A DNA stretch of 64,000 nt from Certhia americana (Eukaryota; Chordata; Aves; Passeriformes; Certhiidae): NCBI GenBank assembly GCA_018697195.1, contig CM031864.1:26818944-26882943 (forward strand), written 5' to 3'. Shown one piece after another: positions 47,669 to 59,232 of the stretch (the first letter of the stretch is position 1; each line of letters starts with the position of its first letter). The notes under the pieces were generated by a model. That model did not search any database. It was not told where the DNA came from and worked only from the letters and a program-made list of their open reading frames with translations. The position numbers and the translations under genes are program-made.

Positions 47669-50600
47669 GCCATGGAGCTGCTCCTGGGCTGGGTTGTGTG
47701 CCTCAGAATTGCCTGAGGCAGCCAGGGTTATTCTACCAGGGAAAGCTCTGGAGATGGGGGAGGATGAAACTGTACCTGTGGGATGCTAATAAGAAAATAG
47801 AGGCAACTTCTTTTTTTGCTGAATGATTGAAAATCAATCATAAATTGGTAGCAATGATTAAAAAAACACCACTTTCTATTTGCCCAGGTTGCTTCAACCC
47901 TACCCCCATTATGTTTGTTTGTTTGTTTTTCTTTGCTTAAATGCTTCATACATCCACTGCCTTGTGTTTGCTCATTTATTCAGGAAAGTTCAGCACTATT
48001 TCAAAACTCCTTTCACAGGACTTTTCGTCACAGATATCCAAGAGCAGAAAATTATTGCTGAGTCAGAGTTGTCTGTGCATATCTGGAAATAGCCCTGCAG
48101 TTACTTTATCTTTGGCAGAATTGGATCAAAGCAATTGTTAATTAATAGAATAGTAATATTGCTATTACTATACTAATAGTAATAGAACAGTAATATTCTA
48201 TTTTCTATTAGTAATAGTAAATTCATCTCAGTCAGTATTGCATAGCAGAGTTTGTGTTGCAAGATTAGATTCCAAGAGGAAAACCCTGGTAACAAATGTA
48301 CACAGTCATGGGGGATTTCTGCCCTTTCTTAGATTTCATGGGGTTTCAGTGCAAAACCTTGGATTGCTTCTTGTTTGCTCAGCACTTTTGGTGGAGCAGA
48401 ACACAGTAAGATTTCCCAGAGTGAGACAGTGGAGCAGGATTGGTTTACCTTGCAGTGATTTGTAAGCTCAAAGACTCTATTTTATCAATGGCACAGGGCA
48501 TTAATGGGATTTTAAGGTGCACCACCTTCATATATCAAGGGGATAATAGAGTTACAAGCAGACTTACATGATAAATCATTACAGCTTTAGAGGAAAAGTT
48601 AATGCTTTTGTTCACAGAAATGTTAAAAGCTTTAGGAGGCAATATTTTAAACTGCTTAAAATGTTAAATCAGAGCAGATTAGCTTTCCAGATAAATATGT
48701 ATGTAAGTAAAACCTGGTGACACTGACTAGAGCCACATATTGGCTATAACAGGTTGGAAAATATCCCTGTGAATCCATTGATTTTAATATTTCTGGCAGA
48801 AACTCTACAAAAAGTCTTCCATATATCCTGTATATCATGTGTTCCATATGTAGAGCCACACAATATTTGAGACACTGCTTTTGATTTGGTTTAGCTTATT
48901 AATAAAACCCTAATTGATATACATTGGTTAACAATTTATTCCTTTACTCCTCAAGCTAAGTTCCTTTTGGACAACAAGCATTCCTGTGGGTTTGCATGAC
49001 AGGAAAATATCACAAATGTAGAAAATGTATTAATTTTCACAAACTACCTGTTTGGCATTTTGAAGAATCTCTCTGCCATGCTCTTTTCACAGAGTGTTTA
49101 GCAGTTAAGATCTGGACAAAAAAATAATTGACTGCAAGTTTGTCAGAGGAGATTTTCAATGAGATGAGGAGAAAGAAAAATAATTGCTTTTTAAAAAAAG
49201 AAACTGTGAAGTGTAGCAGAAAGAGACAATAGTCCTCATCACAAGATCTTATAGAATACAAGAATTCAGCAACATAACTGCATAAATATATATATATGTG
49301 TAAAATGAAAATGTGCTATTGTTAACATAATAAAAAGACCCTCTTTCAAAGCCACTAGTTAAATTACAAGAAAAGAGGAACATTTGAGAAATATTGGAAA
49401 AGAGGAACATTTTCTCCACAAAGCAGACTGGAGTCCTAATTGCCTACTAGAATGGGTTTCATCTCTCTTTCTAAAGAGGAATGAGTGCTAATTGGGAAAA
49501 TAAATTTCCAAATCAATCATCATAATCATTGAATAAGTAACTAAATAAACAAAAAGCAGATTTCTTTAAGAAGATTATTTTTGCAGAAGAAGTTGCAGTT
49601 CATTTTTCTCACTCTGAATAGGGTAATATGATTATGTTAATATTGAAAGCTGTGGATATGCAGACCAATGGGGCATTTTCCTTAGGCATCACATGGATTG
49701 AAGGCTCAGCCCCAAATTTTTGCTTCCTTTTTTTTGTTCCATGACAATTTTCAATGCAATAATTTTCCAATTTTTCTATGTTAAATTTTCAATTGATCTT
49801 AGCCTGAGAGATCACATAGTAATTGAGGTACATGAAATATCTACATTGAAAGAACACAGGTCTTTTGAGTGAAAAATAGGACATGAATCTTCACAAGGAA
49901 CAAGTAGAAGATGGAACTTAAACTCAATTGGTGCTGAGAAGAGTTTGAATTTCACTGGCTTTGAGAATCTCCCCCCAAAACATCTTTTTCAGAATCAGCA
50001 AATTGATTAGGTGTTTTAAGACTTGTAAAGCCTTACAATATCAAATATCAAAAATATTCTCTGTTCCATGCCACACATGCTCTGTTTCTGAAGTTGCTTA
50101 GCTTCACAGGCACAGTTTGGGGTTCCTATAGTTTAATGAGTTTCACTATTTTTATTTTAAAATAATCAAAATAAAACACTTCAATCATAAACTGCACTAC
50201 AGGAGGGTAATTGGATAAATCTGAAGTACTGAAATGAACCCTGACTCAATACCTATTTATTTACTTCAGTTTTTTTCATCACCCAAGGCTAAATCAAATG
50301 ACAAATTTATTTATTTATTTATTTATTGTGTAGAAAAATAAGTGTAACCCACCTAATTTGTTGACTGGAACAATCTGACAGTGATATTTGCTGACTTAAA
50401 TGAATATACAGGCAGCAACAGGATATGTTTGGAATAATTCATTCCTGGTGGTAATATATATTCTAACAACCAAAGCGTTTTGGGAAAAGAACACAAAACA
50501 TTTCGTTTTAAATTGAAATTTCATGAAAACCAAAAGTTTTTAGGAACTAGAACTGATTTAGCAAATACAAAAGTAATATTCAAAAATGTAGTTTCCTTTA

Positions 50601-52487
50601 TTTCTTTTCATTGATTTGGTAATAAGAAAAGGTCTGTTTGGCTCATTTTTCTTTTAGATTGTTCATCAGTATAAAAAGCTAGATTTTATTAGACTGATGG
50701 CAGATGATATATGGCACTATTTAAATTTTGACATTTTATATGCATAAAAAATTCATTTTGAAAAAAAAATTTATACGTCTAAAAAACTTTATATGTACAA
50801 AAAAAATTGTCCTTTAAATGTGTACATGAAAAAGCTGAAATATTTACAAAACTCTGTTATTTTATGTAATGAGATTTACAATGGTACTGAATCAATTCAG
50901 ACTACCCAATTAATTTTGAAAAAATTCAGATTTTGTTTTTCAGAAATCTTCAATTGCAGTATTCTACATGTAATAAAATTCGTTTTCTAAATATCTTTTT
51001 ATGCATAATTTTTCAAGTCCTAAACATTTTTTCAACTTCGATCCTATTTTGTTGCCATACAAGTTTTGTTAGTTCGATTTTTCAGGATTGATTAAAGTTG
51101 TATCTTTGATTTTCTTTGTTTCAGCACTGTAAAATCAAGACCATCCTCTCAATTTGCTATCATCTCTCCCTGAAAACACACTCATTTTTCCAAGATAAAA
51201 TGGCTCCATTACAAAAAAATAAAAGCCTATTCCATGTTTTCTCTCTTCTAAATCTGCAATTATTTCACTAATCAAAGAAAATCAAAGCTGAATATATTGA
51301 CTCTGACACATTTCCTTTGGTCTCCAATGACATCAGGATTGGTTTTTAATGTGCATTTTGGGTATGTACTAAACCCCTCCTTTGCACTAGATTTGCAGCT
51401 CCTGGCTCTGCTTTGAATTCTGGGTTCAGGTCAAGGAAACATCTATTTTGTGTAAAAGAGAAATGAAATAGCCTTCTCTGGAATGTCTGGAATTAAATCC
51501 CCATTACCCTTTCTCCAATTTGGATTGCCGGGGTCTGATTCCTGTTAATTCCCTATAAAGGCAGGACTGACACATTAAGCAGAATCAGATGGTGTGATGC
51601 TGCTTTATTTTCACTCAGTTGAAACTGTCACGTAGCATATGTGTAGAGTGATTTTCAAAGTTTGCAGGAGCTCCATCTACTTAGGTATTACATTCCTGAC
51701 AACTACACATCAGGAAAAGATGACAGGTCATGGGAAGAGGCTGAAAAGAAAAGGACACCTCTACAATGTTCACTAGTAGCAGAGGGCAAAGAATTCACCC
51801 CCTCTTATTTTAAATTATAGTTTATTTTATGAATTAGTTATAGTGAGAGAAATCAAGAAGCTCATAGATACTGTTGACCATGACAAACAAAGCTTTCTTT
51901 CTTCCCACAAGGTGAAATGATTTAGATATAGAGGAAGAGTCTGTGCCAATTCCAGTTTCATGGGGAGAGGGCAGAAGTTTTGGCTACATTATAGACACAC
52001 TGAGACTTTGGAGTATTTGTCGGGACATCTCTCTGTAACTGTAGTTATTTTGGAAATCAATCAACTCTACACATACACATCCATAAATTGAGTCATCTCT
52101 ATTTTTAAAATTGGCTTTATGTCCAATAACTTTGTGCAGAAATCAGTGCAGCAATGCAGAAAAATATAATTAAAATGATTGTTTCATCAGAAGTTTTAGT
52201 GTGGAGAACACAGAACATCCTCAACCTACTGCAATAAACTATGACATCTAATTAAGAAATTGAAACAGATGAATAAACTCATAATGTTCCTCATTACTGT
52301 TTTAACTATTCCTCTCTACCCCCTCGAAAGATGGTTCCATGGATTCAGATCTCAGCCAAGTTGTGTTTAATCTTTTTTGATAATAAAACCCCATTGGGTA
52401 TTTTTGTGAGAAGTTTAACTTGTTTTTATAAAGAGGTTCCTAGTTCTGAGCTCAAACCAATTTCTTTCCATGAAGCTGAAATTCTCC
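47669..52487. other. Longest unique stretch of the window
   Basis: About 4.8 kb of AT-rich DNA. Simple repeats: (GTTT)n at 47911-47930, an AT-rich inverted repeat at 48144-48202 (listed separately) and (TTTA)n at 50305-50327. No CR1 tail or LTR detected and no frame above about 85 aa. The absence of dispersed repeats over this length is itself notable. Confidence 0.5.
48144..48202. repeat. AT-rich imperfect inverted repeat with TAATAG units
   Basis: AATAGAATAGTAATATTGC followed by TATTACTATA on the left pairs with CTAATAGTAATAGAACAG and TAATATTCTATT on the right, with a few mismatches. It is assembled from TAATAG/TAATAT units and probably arose from a local simple repeat. Confidence 0.65.
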
Positions 52488-52518
52488 AGTGACAGGACAA
52501 GGGACAACAGGCACAAAC
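52488..52518 (+). mobile_element. Short CR1 scrap in opposite orientation to its neighbour
   Basis: 'gtgacaggacaagggacaac' and 'aggcacaaac' match the upstream part of the CR1 tail in plus orientation and run directly into a minus-strand CR1. The match is short, so confidence is limited. Confidence 0.45.
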
Positions 52519-52666
52519 AATTCCTTCCCAATATCCCATTTAACCCTGCCCTCTGGCAGTGAGTAGCTGTTCTATCTTGTCCTGTCACTCAGGCCCTTTT
52601 AAACAGTCTCTCTCCATGTCTCCTGTCAGCTCCTTCACATCCTGCAGGCCACAATGAGGTCACCCT
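52519..52666 (-). mobile_element. CR1 LINE, left part of a copy split by an LTR
   Basis: The plus strand reads 'aattccttcccaatatccca', 'tttaaccctgccctctggca', 'taaacagtctctctccatgt', 'cctgtcagctccttcacatc' and 'aggccacaatgaggtcaccc', as in the longer copy at 33364-33755. It stops at 'gtcaccct'. CR1 continues after the insertion at 53414. Confidence 0.88.
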
Positions 52667-53408
52667 TTTAAGGGGTTGCAGTGCAAAATGTATCCAAAAC
52701 TGTGTATTCAATCACCATCTGTTAAAACTGGCGTGGGGTGGGGTGGGGTGGTGGAGTAATCTTCTGTCAATGGCCAACTGTCAAAAAACCTGCTGGGGCA
52801 GTTTTCTTATCTCTTCCACAACCCAGCCTCTCTCCAGGGAGAGATCTTCTGCTAATGGGCCATTGACTTTCACTGATAGAATTCCATCATCCCACTGGGA
52901 AATGCTCCAACCAGGGGAAGGAGCCAAGTGTTCCTATCTAGATAAAAATCTAGGAGTTGGAACACCAAGCTGCCTTTTCCACTGGATTCTCAGAGGAACA
53001 TCAGGCCCATCTATCACCACTGGACCTTCAGTGAAAGAACTCCACTCTTTCTCCAGGAGCATCACTTCACCAGAGCCACATTTTCCACTAGGACTACAGC
53101 CACCATTTAATGGGACTGCCACCAACACCCTGACCCACAGGGTGTCAGGTTGTATCCTGACTCTGTCAGTGGGTTTGTTTGTTTATTTTTTGTTAGTTTT
53201 CTCTTTTGTTATACTGCATGTGTTTTGATTTTTGTTTTATTGTTTATTTTAGTTCCCCTAATAAAGAGCTGTTATTCCTGTTCCCATATCTTTGCCTGAG
53301 AGCCCCTTAATTTCAAAGTTGTAATAATTCAGAGGGAGCTAGTTTATTCTCCATTCCAAGGGAGGCTCCTGCCTTCTTTAGCAGACTCCTGTCATTCAAA
53401 CCACGACA
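52667..53408 (+). mobile_element. Solo LTR, ERVL-like, inserted in a CR1
   Basis: A 742-bp block between two halves of a minus-strand CR1. The right end is AAACCACGACA; the left end (TTTTAAGGGGTTG) is eroded but lines up with the start of the related LTR at 57333. Flanks are ACCCT (52662-52666) and GCCCT (53409-53413), a 5-bp TSD with one substitution, as expected of ERVL. Inside are a (GGGGT)n run (52730-52751), a TATA-like AGATAAAAAT (near 52940), a T-rich stretch (53160-53255), AATAAA at 53260-53265 and the family block 'gctgttattcctgttcccat' and 'atctttgcctgagagcccc'. No retroviral genes are attached. The 161-aa frame at 52743-53228 lies wholly in the LTR and is not a gene. Confidence 0.82.
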
Positions 53409-53443
53409 GCCCTGAAGCTTCTCCTCTCCAGGATGAACAGATA
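53409..53443 (-). mobile_element. CR1 LINE, right part of the split copy
   Basis: After the TSD copy the plus strand continues 'gaagcttctcctctccagga' and 'tgaacag', the next segment of the CR1 interrupted at 52666. It fades soon afterwards. Confidence 0.78.
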
Positions 53444-54059
53444 AAGTTTAATGTTATTTACAGATTCTTAAAATCTTCTATTTAGGAAATTGAAGCTTTT
53501 TCTAACATGGAACAATATTTGTCTTAAATAAGGGCTGCATCAATCACAAGTCAATTTTTCAACCTCTTGATCCTGTAAGTCATAATGCTTAATTTGTGAA
53601 CTTGGTTTTCCTAATCAGCAGCAGAGTGTGATTTCTATTTCATATTTTGATTCTTTCTTTTCCATCTTTATGTGGTTTTGATCCTTATTTTAATTGCTTT
53701 AAGCTTTGGATAACATTGCTACCCCCATCTCCCTTCCTTTATAATAAATACAAAAATTTTCATATGCATCCACTTTTAATTATTGCTTCCATCTGAACAA
53801 CTCTCTACAAAATACCCAGTACTAATTAATTATTTTGTACTCATATTTCCATTTTTTTCTCTTTTCAGTGATTCATTACATTTCAAGGCAAGTCACTGAA
53901 AAATTTCACTGTTTTTCACTAGACCTTTTTTCAGAAAAAATTATCATTAAAATGTTTAATCAAAGGCTTAGGTTTTGCATTTTAGCTACTCATTTTCTTT
54001 TTCTCGCCTATATTACAGCAGCATCTTCTGGAAACTTAAATGAACCCTTATTCTGAGAC

Positions 54060-54060
<1 letters not shown>
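53444..54060. other. Unique AT-rich DNA, nothing recognised
   Basis: T-rich with no repeat family. A 73-aa plus frame (53835-54056) has no known motif. Confidence 0.5.

Positions 54061-54122
<62 letters not shown>
54061..54122 (+). repeat. (TCTA)15.5 tetranucleotide microsatellite, uninterrupted
   Basis: Fifteen and a half perfect TCTA units with no interruption. The purity and length predict a high mutation rate by slippage, so length variation between individuals is likely. The 69-aa frame across it is a YLSI repeat translation. Confidence 0.97.
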
Positions 54123-55106
54123 ACTTTTTGTCTTGTGTAATAGAGTGTTAGATTTTGGAGAAAATGTTCTATTACAGACACACCATTTTGTTTATTTTAC
54201 AGCATTCTGTTTTTTAAAACGTGCACTTGATGCCTTCTTTCTAATATGAAAGTAAAGACAGGAAAGAGATTTAATCTCAGGAATTTTTAGAAGGGAACTT
54301 TTGAGGCTCATTGCAAGAGGCCCTAAATTCTTAAACACCTCTCTCTGTATAACATTTTCATTGAGTGAATAGTCAAATCCAAAGTTTATTGAAGTTATTC
54401 AGGCATTAAATCCTGGCTTTTTCATTAGTATAAATTCAGATTCGGGATTCCAAGCCTTTTCTTTCTACAACTACAAACATTTTGGATTGGAAGGGGGAGC
54501 ACATGGTATCAGGCAGGGTAAAGGATATCACAGATATTCCCAGGGACACTGCAGAGCCAGGAATTTGAGTGCTGTGATGTGGGAGGGGATGGGCAGCTAA
54601 AGGCTGTCCTCGATGATCACGACAGGAAGGCTGGAAAATCTTCACAGGACAGACAAAGCTTTCTCGTCACAGGATTTCTGGGAAGGGGCAAGGAGGAAGA
54701 AAGCCCCTCAAAGAATTCCTGGAACCAGCTGGCCCTGGTTTTCCATGGAGCACTGCTGCCTCCTCGATGGCTTCAGGTGCTGAGGTCAGACACATCAGGC
54801 TCAGGAGCTTAGTGAGGAAGGAAGCCAAAATTGAAGGGAATATCTTCTTTCCTCCCTCTCCCTCCCTTCCTTCCCAGTTTGAGATTTTCTCCTTTAAAAG
54901 ATGATTCAATTTTAGATAGTTCTCAAGGCTTGGCTGCTCTTTCTCAGATCTGAAAGTGCCCAATCCTGGGAATGAGTTTCCCAGTCCAGGGCAGCTGCAC
55001 TAAGGGGCTGCTTTGCTTTCTCTTAGCTGCTTCTACGACCTTCTTGGCATGCTTAAAAAGCAGCTTTTTGGCAGTTCTCAAGGTTGCTTTTACAAACATA
55101 GGGTAG
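54123..55106. other. Unassigned DNA, GC-richer in the middle
   Basis: 54480-55040 is noticeably richer in G+C than the neighbourhood and includes a CCCTCCCTCCCTTCC-type pyrimidine run (54850-54876). Frames of 98 aa (minus) and 77 aa (plus) overlap without known motifs. It may be a decayed mobile element or a regulatory stretch; I cannot tell. Confidence 0.35.
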
Positions 55107-55374
55107 AACCACAAAATCGTTAAGGCTGGAAAGGAACTTTAATCATCAAGTCCAGCCATCAAACAGCACTGCCACCATGTTCACCACTACCCTATGGCCC
55201 CAAGTGTCACATCCATATGTTTTTTAACATTTCCAGGGATGGTAACTCCACCACCACCCTGAACAGCCTGTGTCAATTCTTGACAACCCTTCCTGTGAAG
55301 AATTTTTTTCCTGATATGAAATTTAAACCTTCCCTGGTGCAACTTGAAGCCACTTCCTCTTGTTCTGCGTAATT
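55107..55374 (-). mobile_element. CR1 LINE 3'-end copy (~270 bp)
   Basis: The plus strand reads 'aaaatcgttaaggctggaaa', 'aatcatcaagtccagccatc', 'ccccaagtgtcacatccata', 'catttccagggatggtaact', 'ccaccaccaccctgaacagc', 'cctgatatgaaatttaaacc', 'ttccctggtgcaacttgaag' and 'ccacttcctcttgttctg', the reverse complement of the CR1 subfamily ending 'aaccttaatgattctgtg'. Confidence 0.92.
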
Positions 55375-57332
55375 TTTTCAATGCAATCTCATAATTTACT
55401 TGATTGTCATTCTGGGCTTCTGTTTTGACTTCATGCCTGTATTTTTAAGGTGTTTGCTGTTGTCCCCAGTGAAGTGCAGGTTGTACCAAGAGACGTGACA
55501 AAAAGATCTCATACAACAAGCCAATAACAAACCCAAGAGGCCAGGACTGCAGTGGTGCACAGTGATAGTTGAGACAAGACTCAAGGCCATTTCCTGGAGA
55601 TGGCAATAATATATTTACTGAGCCATTAAGTAAAAAAAAAACCCTAGATATTATCCCCCAGTAATGCTGTATTTGTGTCCTGATGTTACATTAGTAATTA
55701 TTATTATGAGTTCATCTTTTAATCCTGCTTTATATGTTTATGAGTGCAATGGTCTCTGCTTTAGTGGATCACAGACAGTTCCAAGCATCAGCTCCTCTTT
55801 TAGTTCTGAGGATTGCCCTTATCTGACCAACCCCTGTGGCTTGCCTCTGCTGTGATTCTCTATTATTTTCTTGAAAGTTACAATGGAAAAGGGCAGCATC
55901 TACTAATTCACCTAACTGTGTATGTCCTGGAGTTAGCCAGAAACAGCAACCTCGTACTCAAAAAACCCCACAAGACCATCCTCCTTATATTATTCATTCT
56001 TTTTTATCACCTAGAGTTGTATAGAGCTCAGAACAAAAGACACAATTATATGTAAAAAAAAATGGAGACTTCCAACAGCAAAAGCTTTCAGTATACTGCA
56101 ATTTTTTTTTATTTTCCTTTTCTAGTTGATTCCAGCACTAGTGATTATGACAAAATAGGCACTAAACAGAAAAAACAACCAACCCAAATTCCAAACTACC
56201 TATTTAACCATCTAAAGTAGAGCTGAACAAAAGCATGTGTGAAATGCACTGATTAAAGGACTTCACACATACTTGTCAAGAGTGCAGAAATGTGCTGCTG
56301 AGCACAGATGATGTGTTATTCCCCAAACAAATAATTTCAAATATGTGGTTGTTTTGTTATCTGCTTTGCTTTTTCCTCAAGAAGCAAATTGCTACCTATG
56401 TTAAAGCACAGGAATAGTTTTCTGATTAAAAAAAAGAGAATAAGCACAGTGAATTTGAGATTCATTTGCTCCTAAAAATGTACACAGAGGCTTTTCATGA
56501 AATAAAAGGTCAAAGATTAGGCTATTGAACTGCTGAGGCCCTGGGAGGAGCCTTCTTTCAATTTGCTTCAAGAAACCTTTCCACATAGTTCCTTATTGAG
56601 TTTAAGAAAAATAATAACAGAGTTTCTGACTTTAAAGGAATTTCTACCTTTCCTTCCTTTAGGAAACTGAGGTGTTACCTGCTCTGAGTCTGAGGAGAGG
56701 CTTGGATACTTTCTCAATTACAAGTATTCACTGAGAGAAAAACAGCTTGGACTTAGGAAGAGAGGCTTCTGTTCCCAAATACCCTTATAAAGGTCAGTTT
56801 AGGAATTTAAAAAATACTTTTTTTGTCTTTCTGAACTGAACTGGGGTCTACCCTGATTCCCTGTTCTCTACTCAATCTCTCCTGGCATTGTACAGTGTGG
56901 AGGTGTCCCAGTGGACCCCCAAAAGCTCTTTCTTTGGGATTCAGCCCTACAGCCCTGACCAAGGACCACCCAAAGCCCATTTCACCCCTCAGTCCTTGGG
57001 GGTTTATATCTCCTAACCAGTGATCACACTAAGCCAGAGCTTCACAGGTTTGGGCTCATTACAGGAGATTTCAAGTACCACTAATTTTCACTTGCACTCA
57101 GTACTTATAGAGTGCTCTGCAAGCAAGGAGCAATGGGGAGTTGAACAGATGCAGTGTCAAAGAATCATGTCCTTAATCCTGCCTGTTCTGGAACCACTTA
57201 GTGCAAAACACAACTTTTTCTGGGAATGCTTCAAGATTTTGGACAAGGCAGGAACCTTTTGCACAAGCTGTGATGGTTTCACAAAACCCTTGTCTCACTT
57301 CAGTAAGATAACAGCGGTGAGAGGATGCTCTT
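55375..57332. other. Unique DNA, nothing recognised
   Basis: Mostly AT-rich; 56840-57000 is more GC-rich. A 123-aa plus frame (57020-57391) crosses into the following LTR and resembles no family. CTCTT at 57328-57332 is the left TSD of that LTR. Confidence 0.45.
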
Positions 57333-58111
57333 TGTTGGGGGTTGGGTTATTTTCTTATAGAAATTTTTCCCAGAAGTTGCTAAGAAGCTAATGGCTGGGT
57401 GCTTTTCGGTATTCATGGGTGCTTAGGACCAAACAAAAAAAGCAGCTAAGGCAGAGACAGGGAGACACCGACTGCAATTTGCTCTGGGCAGTTTTTTCTG
57501 CGCTCGGAAAAACGGCCAGGAGCTGCTCATCTCGGCGCGGCAAAGAGCTCTCACCATCCTTCACCTGGAACTCGGTCGGACCACCGTCTCTTCGTGTGTC
57601 CCCTGGGATTTTGGGAACCCATTCCCTCCCTGTCCTGTGAGGAGCTCCTTCTCCCTGCCCTGCACCCACGGCTTCTTCAGTTTTGTTAGAGGTCTCCCCA
57701 CGCTGTATTTTCTGCAGCCCCTGCCCAGCCGAGACACTTTCCAACAGCTCCAACCACTGTAAACCCTCAGTTACATCTCATCCTCCCAGGACTGCTGCTG
57801 ACTCTGGTAGCTTGTAACGGTACAAGGTGACCATTACAAGGGGTGTAGGGTGAGGGGGGTGGGGGGTGCCAGAGAAAACTGTAACTGGGTTGTTGTTTTT
57901 TTCTTTTCTTCTCTAGTTCTGTTTGTTGTCAATATTATAGTTATTATTGTTAATTTACCTTGTTAGACTAACTAGTAAAGAACTGTTATTCCTACCCTCA
58001 TATCGTTGCCTGAGACCTCCCCTTCAATTTTGGGATTATAACAAAATCCAAGGGAAGTTTCCATTTTTTTTTGGTTCCTAGCAGACACCCCTGTCTTTCC
58101 AAACCAAGACA
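57333..58111 (+). mobile_element. Solo LTR, ERVL-like, perfect 5-bp TSD, CpG-rich 5' half
   Basis: 779 bp starting TGTTGGGGGTTGG and ending CCAAACCAAGACA, so its ends are imperfect inverted repeats of each other. It is flanked by identical CTCTT (57328-57332 and 58112-58116), a 5-bp TSD typical of ERVL. The 3' part matches the LTR at 52667-53408: 'actgttattcct', 'gttgcctgaga', 'aaatccaagggaag', 'tagcagacacccctgtcttt'. A variant poly(A) signal AGTAAA lies at 57974-57979. About a dozen CpG sites cluster at 57467-57600, unlike anything else nearby. The 121-aa minus frame and 73-aa plus frame here overlap and are rejected. Confidence 0.85.
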
Positions 58112-59127
58112 CTCTTACATGGCAAAACCAGCTGGTAAGAGAAAGAATTAGCACATCTCAATTTGTCAATTATTTCATGTGTTATTTTTTGAAAGGACAT
58201 GGGAGAAGACAGGGACATTAAGTTTTGTTACTTCAAGACTTGAGCAATGTACACATCATTAATCTCCTGAGCTTTGAGAATTATGCATGGCCAAAGTAAC
58301 AAAAGGTATTGGGCAGAGTTTCCAGGCTAGAAAAATCTCTTCTGGATGATTTTTAAGTTAATTTTGCTTTGAATACTGAAATAAAATGCAGCACTGCATA
58401 CTTCATAGAAGATGAATTGGTAGGACATGGCTGTTGGAGGAGGATTAGGAGGATTACTTGTTCCTTGGCAAGGGGTTAGAGAACAAATAAAAAACTAATT
58501 AATGGTATTAATTATCATGCTACATTCTAATCAGTGCTGCATTTATGGAATATAATTTGTGCAGGTTTTTCAGGTACTTTGTACCAAATATGTAGGGGAA
58601 AATGTGAAAGTGTAAGATTTCAAGTGCATTAAAAATACATTCTCATCAATGTAGGAAACTTACAGGAGGGGCTTTAAAGGCAATTAATTATGTTATACTT
58701 CAGCCAATACAAAACCAAGACTGTCTTACACACCCATGTTCCCCATCTTCCATTTCTAGACGTACAGAAACCCCACATTTTTAAAGTTTTTTATGAGTTC
58801 ACAAAACTCATCTGTCATCTCAAATAAGTTTATTCTAAACCCTTCTTCAAGTTCTTTTTAAATACAAATACATGGATTAGTTTTCACTGTCAGTTTGGTG
58901 GAATCTCTCCTTCCTCAGGGTAAGCCGGTATTAATTGAATAGCTCTTGACATTTAGATATTTAAAGAAGGTTTTCTTTACCCTGTAGTAAAAAAGATAAA
59001 TTTGTGGAGTTGGAAAATATCTGGATTTTACTTCCTATTTGCTTTCCAAATAGAAACTCAAGGAACATATGCAAAAGACACACGTAATTCCTTAGCTTGT
59101 GGCAATAAAAGTAATCTCATTATATGC
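58112..59127. other. Unique AT-rich DNA, nothing recognised
   Basis: No dispersed repeat, RNA gene or frame above about 60 aa. Confidence 0.5.
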
Positions 59128-59232
59128 TTATTGAGGTAAAGGAAATTAATACTAGTCTCTCACTTTTAACTTAATCCTTCTAAAATAGAAATTTTTTCAT
59201 TGAGGCAAAAACCCAAAACCACAGCAATCAAA
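59128..59232 (+). repeat. Left arm of a ~105-bp long inverted repeat
   Basis: Begins TTATTGAGGTAAAGG and ends CCACAGCAATCAAA. Its reverse complement recurs at 60205-60310. The first 60 bases of the arms differ at one position; remaining differences (about seven, one of them an indel) fall in A/T homopolymers and the CCC/AAA run. The match ends abruptly on both sides. I do not recognise the sequence as a known repeat family. Confidence 0.92.

Noticed and set aside
52743..53228. 161-aa plus-strand reading frame
   Set aside because: It is entirely inside an ERVL-like LTR, between its start and its poly(A) signal. LTRs of this kind encode no protein.
54061..54122. Regular tandem array considered as a CRISPR-like repeat
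   Set aside because: It is a pure 4-bp microsatellite with no spacers, in a vertebrate genome context.
57388..57753. 121-aa minus frame in GC-rich DNA, possible CpG-island exon
   Set aside because: Lies within a solo LTR defined by TG...CA and a perfect 5-bp TSD; the CpG richness belongs to the LTR U3.
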